From: Alphaproteobacteria bacterium
GTDB taxonomy: Bacteria; Pseudomonadota; Alphaproteobacteria; GCA-2746255
Reading direction: 5' to 3'
NCBI GenBank assembly: GCA_021296325.1
Contig: JAGWAR010000010.1
Location: forward strand, 1 to 33,795
Length of the DNA stretch: 33,795 bases
The position numbers and the translations under genes were made by a program. Below, piece by piece: positions 31,519 to 33,795 of this stretch. Positions within the stretch are counted from its first letter, which is position 1. Every line of letters starts with the position of its first letter. Below the pieces are notes generated by a model. The model did no database searches, was not told the DNA's origin, and worked only from the letters and a program-made list of their open reading frames with translations.

Positions 31519-32081
31519 CGGAAGAGGCAAACAAAACAACGCAAGCCACACCATTGCCGGGTGATCCTTCCCGGGAAGAGGTGGTGCGACGGATGATTCG
31601 CGTCGATCACGCCGGGGAATACGGGGCCGTGCAGATTTACAAGGGCCAGATGGCGGTGCTGGGCCGTTCCGGCCAGCGGGACGTCCTGCAACGGATGCTC
31701 GATCAGGAACAGGCACATCTTGATACCTTCGAGGAATGGATTGCGAATCGCCGTGTGCGCCCGACGCTGCTTACCCCCTGCTGGCACTTTGCCGGTTACG
31801 CCTTGGGCGTGGCGACGGCGCTCATGGGGGAGCGGGCCGCGATGGCCTGCACGGTCGCCGTCGAAGAGGTCATCGACGAGCACTACGAAGGCCAGCTGCG
31901 TCAGCTTGGCGAGGAAGAATCGGAACTGAAGGATACGATCGCGGCGTTCCGGGCCGACGAGTTGGCGCACAAGGACCTTGCCATCGAACACGGCGCGGAA
32001 GAAGCGCCCGGCTATACGCTGTTAAGCGGCGCGGTCAAGGCGGCGTCGCGGCTGGCGATCTGGCTTTCCACGCGGATGTAA
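31515..32081 (+). CDS. coq7: Demethoxyubiquinone hydroxylase (Coq7)
   Basis: Coq7 hydroxylates 2-polyprenyl-3-methyl-6-methoxy-benzoquinol, a late step of ubiquinone synthesis, at the membrane. The 188-aa protein has the ferritin-like di-iron motifs with ligands E35 (HAGEYGA), E65 and H68 (DQEQAH), E117 (AVEEVID), E149 and H152 (DELAHKD). The length agrees with the bacterial/mitochondrial short form, and it replaces the UbiF-type flavin hydroxylase of E. coli. ATG 31515 overlaps the dsbB stop. It ends 19 bases before the stop of the opposing HNH gene; no terminator is seen there. Confidence 0.95.
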   Translation: MTEEANKTTQATPLPGDPSREEVVRRMIRVDHAGEYGAVQIYKGQMAVLGRSGQRDVLQRMLDQEQAHLDTFEEWIANRRVRPTLLTPCWHFAGYALGVATALMGERAAMACTVAVEEVIDEHYEGQLRQLGEEESELKDTIAAFRADELAHKDLAIEHGAEEAPGYTLLSGAVKAASRLAIWLSTRM

Positions 32082-32100
32082 GAGCCTCTCCAGCGAGACC

Positions 32101-32664
32101 CTAGGATTGTTCGAGTTCCGTATCCCAGTAGAGATAGTCCCGCCAGCTTTCGTGCAGGTAGTTCGGCGGGAACGCGCGGCCGTTTTCGCGAAGTTCATAG
32201 GTGGTTGGCCGCAAGGGTTGGGTCATCGGATACATGCCGCTTTGGGCGGGGGTGCGTCCGCCCTTGCGAATGTTGCAGTAACCGCAGGCGGAGACGACGT
32301 TCGTCCATGTCGTTCGCCCGCCATGGGAACGCGGCACGACGTGATCAAAGGTCAGATCTTCGGAATCGAACGGCGCGCTGCAATAAAGACACCGGAAACG
32401 ATCCCGCAGAAAGACATTAAACCGCGTAAAAGCGGGATAGCGGTTGATCGGAATATACTCTTTCAGCGCGATTACGCTCGGCAGCCGAAATTTGCAGCTC
32501 GGCGAATGGATGAATAGGTCGTATTCGGAAAGGATGCTGACCCGGTCGAGTATGACGGCCTTGATCGCGCTCTGCCACGACCAGGTCGACAGCGGAAAAT
32601 AATTCAGAGGCTGAAAGTCCGCGTTCAGGACGAGAGCCGGATAATTTTTCAGTTGCGCTTCCAC
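32101..32664 (-). CDS. HNH endonuclease family protein
   Basis: A 187-aa protein from GTG 32664. Its N-terminal region (NYPALVLNADFQPLNYFPLS, WSWQSAIKAVILDRV) and the C-terminal HNH domain (CLYC, DLTFDHVVPRSHGG, TNVVSACGYCNIRKG) define a stand-alone HNH family that is widespread in alphaproteobacteria. Two CxxC pairs should bind zinc and the DH..N..H residues form the nicking site. Function in the cell is not settled; it is not linked to a phage or restriction gene here. The start is GTG 32664, with GAGGAAGG upstream but closely spaced; an ATG at 32778 would give 38 more residues with no family similarity. Confidence 0.88.
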   Translation of the reverse strand: MEAQLKNYPALVLNADFQPLNYFPLSTWSWQSAIKAVILDRVSILSEYDLFIHSPSCKFRLPSVIALKEYIPINRYPAFTRFNVFLRDRFRCLYCSAPFDSEDLTFDHVVPRSHGGRTTWTNVVSACGYCNIRKGGRTPAQSGMYPMTQPLRPTTYELRENGRAFPPNYLHESWRDYLYWDTELEQS

Positions 32665-32779
32665 GCCTTCCTCGTGCGGGGCGTTTCGGGTCCTGCCCGC
32701 CCCCTGCTTTCCCGTGGGTGGCCCGATTGTGCCTTGCCGATGGAAAAAAGACCAGTAAAAACCGTATGTTGTAGGCATT

Positions 32780-32802
32780 GCCGGCCGTCCGAAAGGGCCG
32801 GC
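32780..32802 (-). terminator. Hairpin downstream of the carboxylesterase gene
   Basis: GCCGGCC and GGCCGGC (7-bp perfect arms) flank a nine-base loop, starting nine bases after the esterase stop on the minus strand. The position is that of a transcription terminator, but there is no T-run right after the stem, and TTTTT comes only some 20 bases on. It lies in the 146-base gap before the HNH gene. Confidence 0.4.
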
Positions 32803-32810
32803 GGGAGGGG

Positions 32811-33491
32811 CTAGCCGCGGGCGCTTGCCGCGAAGGCTTCGGCAAGAAATCGTCCGCCAAGGGCCAGCCCGGCCGTATCGATGCCGTGCCCAAGCCCCTG
32901 CGAAACATGGGACTTCACGGCGATGCCGGCGGCGGTAAGCACGTTTTGCGTCATCGTAAGGGCGACGACGGGGATCAGGGGGTCGGCCTCGCCGTGGACA
33001 AGCAGGACCGGCGGGTGAACCTGGATTTCCTGGGCCAGTTGTTCGGCGCCAACGACGACGCCGGAATAACCGATGATGCCCGCCGGGGCACGGGAGCGGC
33101 GAAGCCCGACATGCAGGGCCATCATCGTGCCCTGGGAGAAGCCAACCAGAGCGAGATCCCGTTCGGTCAAACCGCGTTTCGCAAGCTCGTCATCGAGGAA
33201 CCGGTTTAGGATCGGTGCTGCGCTCAGAACACCGGCGTGCATGTCCCCAAGATCGAGATTGCCCACCGGGAACCATTGGCGGCCGATCGGGTGTTCAGCG
33301 CAAGACTCTGGCGCGTTCGGCGAAAGAAATTCCGCATCCGGTAGCGAGTCCGCCCAATGCGGCGCCAGCCCGATGAGATCGTGCATGTCGGCGCCATAGC
33401 CGTGCAGCAGCACAACCAGTTTTTTTGCGGCGTCACCCGAAGCCGGCGGATGGTGAACGGTTTCGAGTTTGGCGGGTTGAGATTCAGGCAT
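32811..33491 (-). CDS. Phospholipase/carboxylesterase (alpha/beta hydrolase)
   Basis: A 226-aa cytosolic alpha/beta hydrolase of the phospholipase/carboxylesterase (abhydrolase_2) family. It has VVLLHGYGADMHDLIGLAPH, the nucleophile in VGFSQGTMMAL, the acid in LLVHGEADPLIPV and the histidine in GLGHGID, so the catalytic triad is intact. The group includes esterases of short- to medium-chain and lysophospholipid substrates. The start taken is ATG 33491 (MPESQPAKLET), overlapping the ctaA end by eight bases; ATG 33515 is a further in-frame choice. It is coupled to ctaA and ends at a hairpin. Confidence 0.88.
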   Translation of the reverse strand: MPESQPAKLETVHHPPASGDAAKKLVVLLHGYGADMHDLIGLAPHWADSLPDAEFLSPNAPESCAEHPIGRQWFPVGNLDLGDMHAGVLSAAPILNRFLDDELAKRGLTERDLALVGFSQGTMMALHVGLRRSRAPAGIIGYSGVVVGAEQLAQEIQVHPPVLLVHGEADPLIPVVALTMTQNVLTAAGIAVKSHVSQGLGHGIDTAGLALGGRFLAEAFAASARG

Positions 33492-33795
33492 GAGGTTTGC
33501 TGGACGTTTCGCCATGGGTTTCATACCCCACCCAAAGGGCGCAGGTAAAAAGAAGAACGGCGCCAGCCTGATGGGCAACGCCAAACGGTAAAGGTACGAC
33601 CAGCAGCAGGGTGGCGATGCCAAGGCCGACCTGAAGGATTGCTACCCCAAAAAGCAAGCCAAGCGCCGTACAGGCGCGTCTGGAAAGCGTCGTTTTCCAA
33701 GAGGCAACCCACAACACGCCCATTCCGAACAGGCTGGCGATGCCGAGCAGCCGGTGATTGAACTGAACCCTTGGAATGTTTTCTAAGAAATTCCC
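33484..33795 (-). CDS. ctaA: Heme A synthase CtaA/Cox15, C-terminal end (partial)
   Basis: About 103 C-terminal residues are in the window; the frame is open to the right edge. The sequence begins ENIPRVQFNHRLLG, the second-half heme-binding motif of Cox15/CtaA, and continues through two membrane segments with VGLGIATLLLVVPLPFGVAH and HQAGAVLLFTCALWVGYE. The histidines in FNHR and AHQAG are the conserved heme ligands. CtaA oxidises heme O to heme A for cytochrome aa3 oxidase in the inner membrane, which fits an aerobic alphaproteobacterium. It overlaps the esterase gene by eight bases. Confidence 0.92.
   Translation of the reverse strand, partial: GNFLENIPRVQFNHRLLGIASLFGMGVLWVASWKTTLSRRACTALGLLFGVAILQVGLGIATLLLVVPLPFGVAHQAGAVLLFTCALWVGYETHGETSSKPHA

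Noticed and set aside
32665-32778. 38-residue N-terminal extension of the HNH protein from ATG 32778
   Set aside because: The family normally begins near LKNYPALVLNADF, and the extension is low in similarity to anything known; kept only as an alternative start.
1-33795. CRISPR array, transposon ends, integrase sites or defence island
   Set aside because: No regularly spaced repeats, no transposase/integrase frames and no target-site duplications were seen; the gene content is core metabolism.

Overview
The window is a gene-dense stretch (about 60 % G+C by eye, richer around 3,500-5,100) of what looks like a core chromosome from an alphaproteobacterium, most likely a Rhodospirillales-type organism. 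The grounds are a Gram-negative lipid A operon, ubiquinone synthesis (Coq7), a heme A synthase (CtaA/Cox15), an endonuclease-type MutL, a short (429 aa) Pgi, the ribF-ileS-lspA-lipoprotein-M16-M16 gene order, and a perfect TTAA-N7-TTAAC box of the CtrA type. No transposase, integrase, phage gene, CRISPR array or plasmid function was found. No gap between genes is longer than about 180 bases. The largest are 23233-23409, 28545-28690, 32665-32810 and 24477-24609, and each is described below.

Layout. 1-5150 (+): the end of tldE/pmbA, then a lipid A/Kdo operon: msbA-like exporter, DUF374 acyltransferase-like protein, waaA, lpxK. 5147-7290 (-): xseA followed by a LytM/M23 peptidase; the M23 and lpxK stop codons overlap tail to tail. 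7350-8645 (+): purD. 8661-9544 (-): tadA followed by a single-domain globin. 9636-11689 (+): a PuuD-like amidotransferase-fold hydrolase, an RluB-type pseudouridine synthase and rsmD. 11696-15076 (-): pgi, mutL and a small membrane protein. 15156-23232 (-): a long operon maoC-like, ribF, ileS, lspA, DUF3035 lipoprotein and two M16 peptidases, with a recognisable promoter in front of it. 23410-23655 (+): an 81-aa protein of unknown function, divergent from that operon. 23643-24476 (-) and 24610-25650 (+): a divergent pair of oxygenases, one of the fatty-acid hydroxylase/sterol desaturase family and one Rieske type. 25736-28544 (-): a penicillin-acylase-family lipoprotein and a macrodomain protein. 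28691-29539 (+): a DUF547 protein. 29536-30177 (-): a phosphoribosyltransferase-fold protein. 30244-30330 (-): tRNA-Leu(CAA). 30446-32081 (+): a DedA-like protein, DsbB and Coq7 in a fully overlapping operon. 32101-33795 (-): an HNH endonuclease, a carboxylesterase and the end of ctaA.

How the genes work together. MsbA, WaaA and LpxK are successive parts of lipid A-Kdo assembly and export. LspA processes lipoproteins, and the gene right after it encodes a predicted lipoprotein. DsbB passes electrons to ubiquinone, and its overlapping neighbour Coq7 makes ubiquinone. TadA, the pseudouridine synthase and RsmD are all RNA-modification enzymes grouped around one divergent promoter region. Short start/stop overlaps (ATGA or GTGA) occur at seven gene junctions, so translational coupling is the rule here.

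Most of the window is housekeeping. The points most worth a second look are: the regulatory region at 23233-23409 (CtrA-type box, promoter and two dyads) with the uncharacterised 81-aa gene beside it; the macrodomain in which the usual catalytic aspartate is a cysteine; the divergent hydroxylase/Rieske oxygenase pair; and the small membrane protein attached to mutL. No clearly new defence or mobile system was seen.
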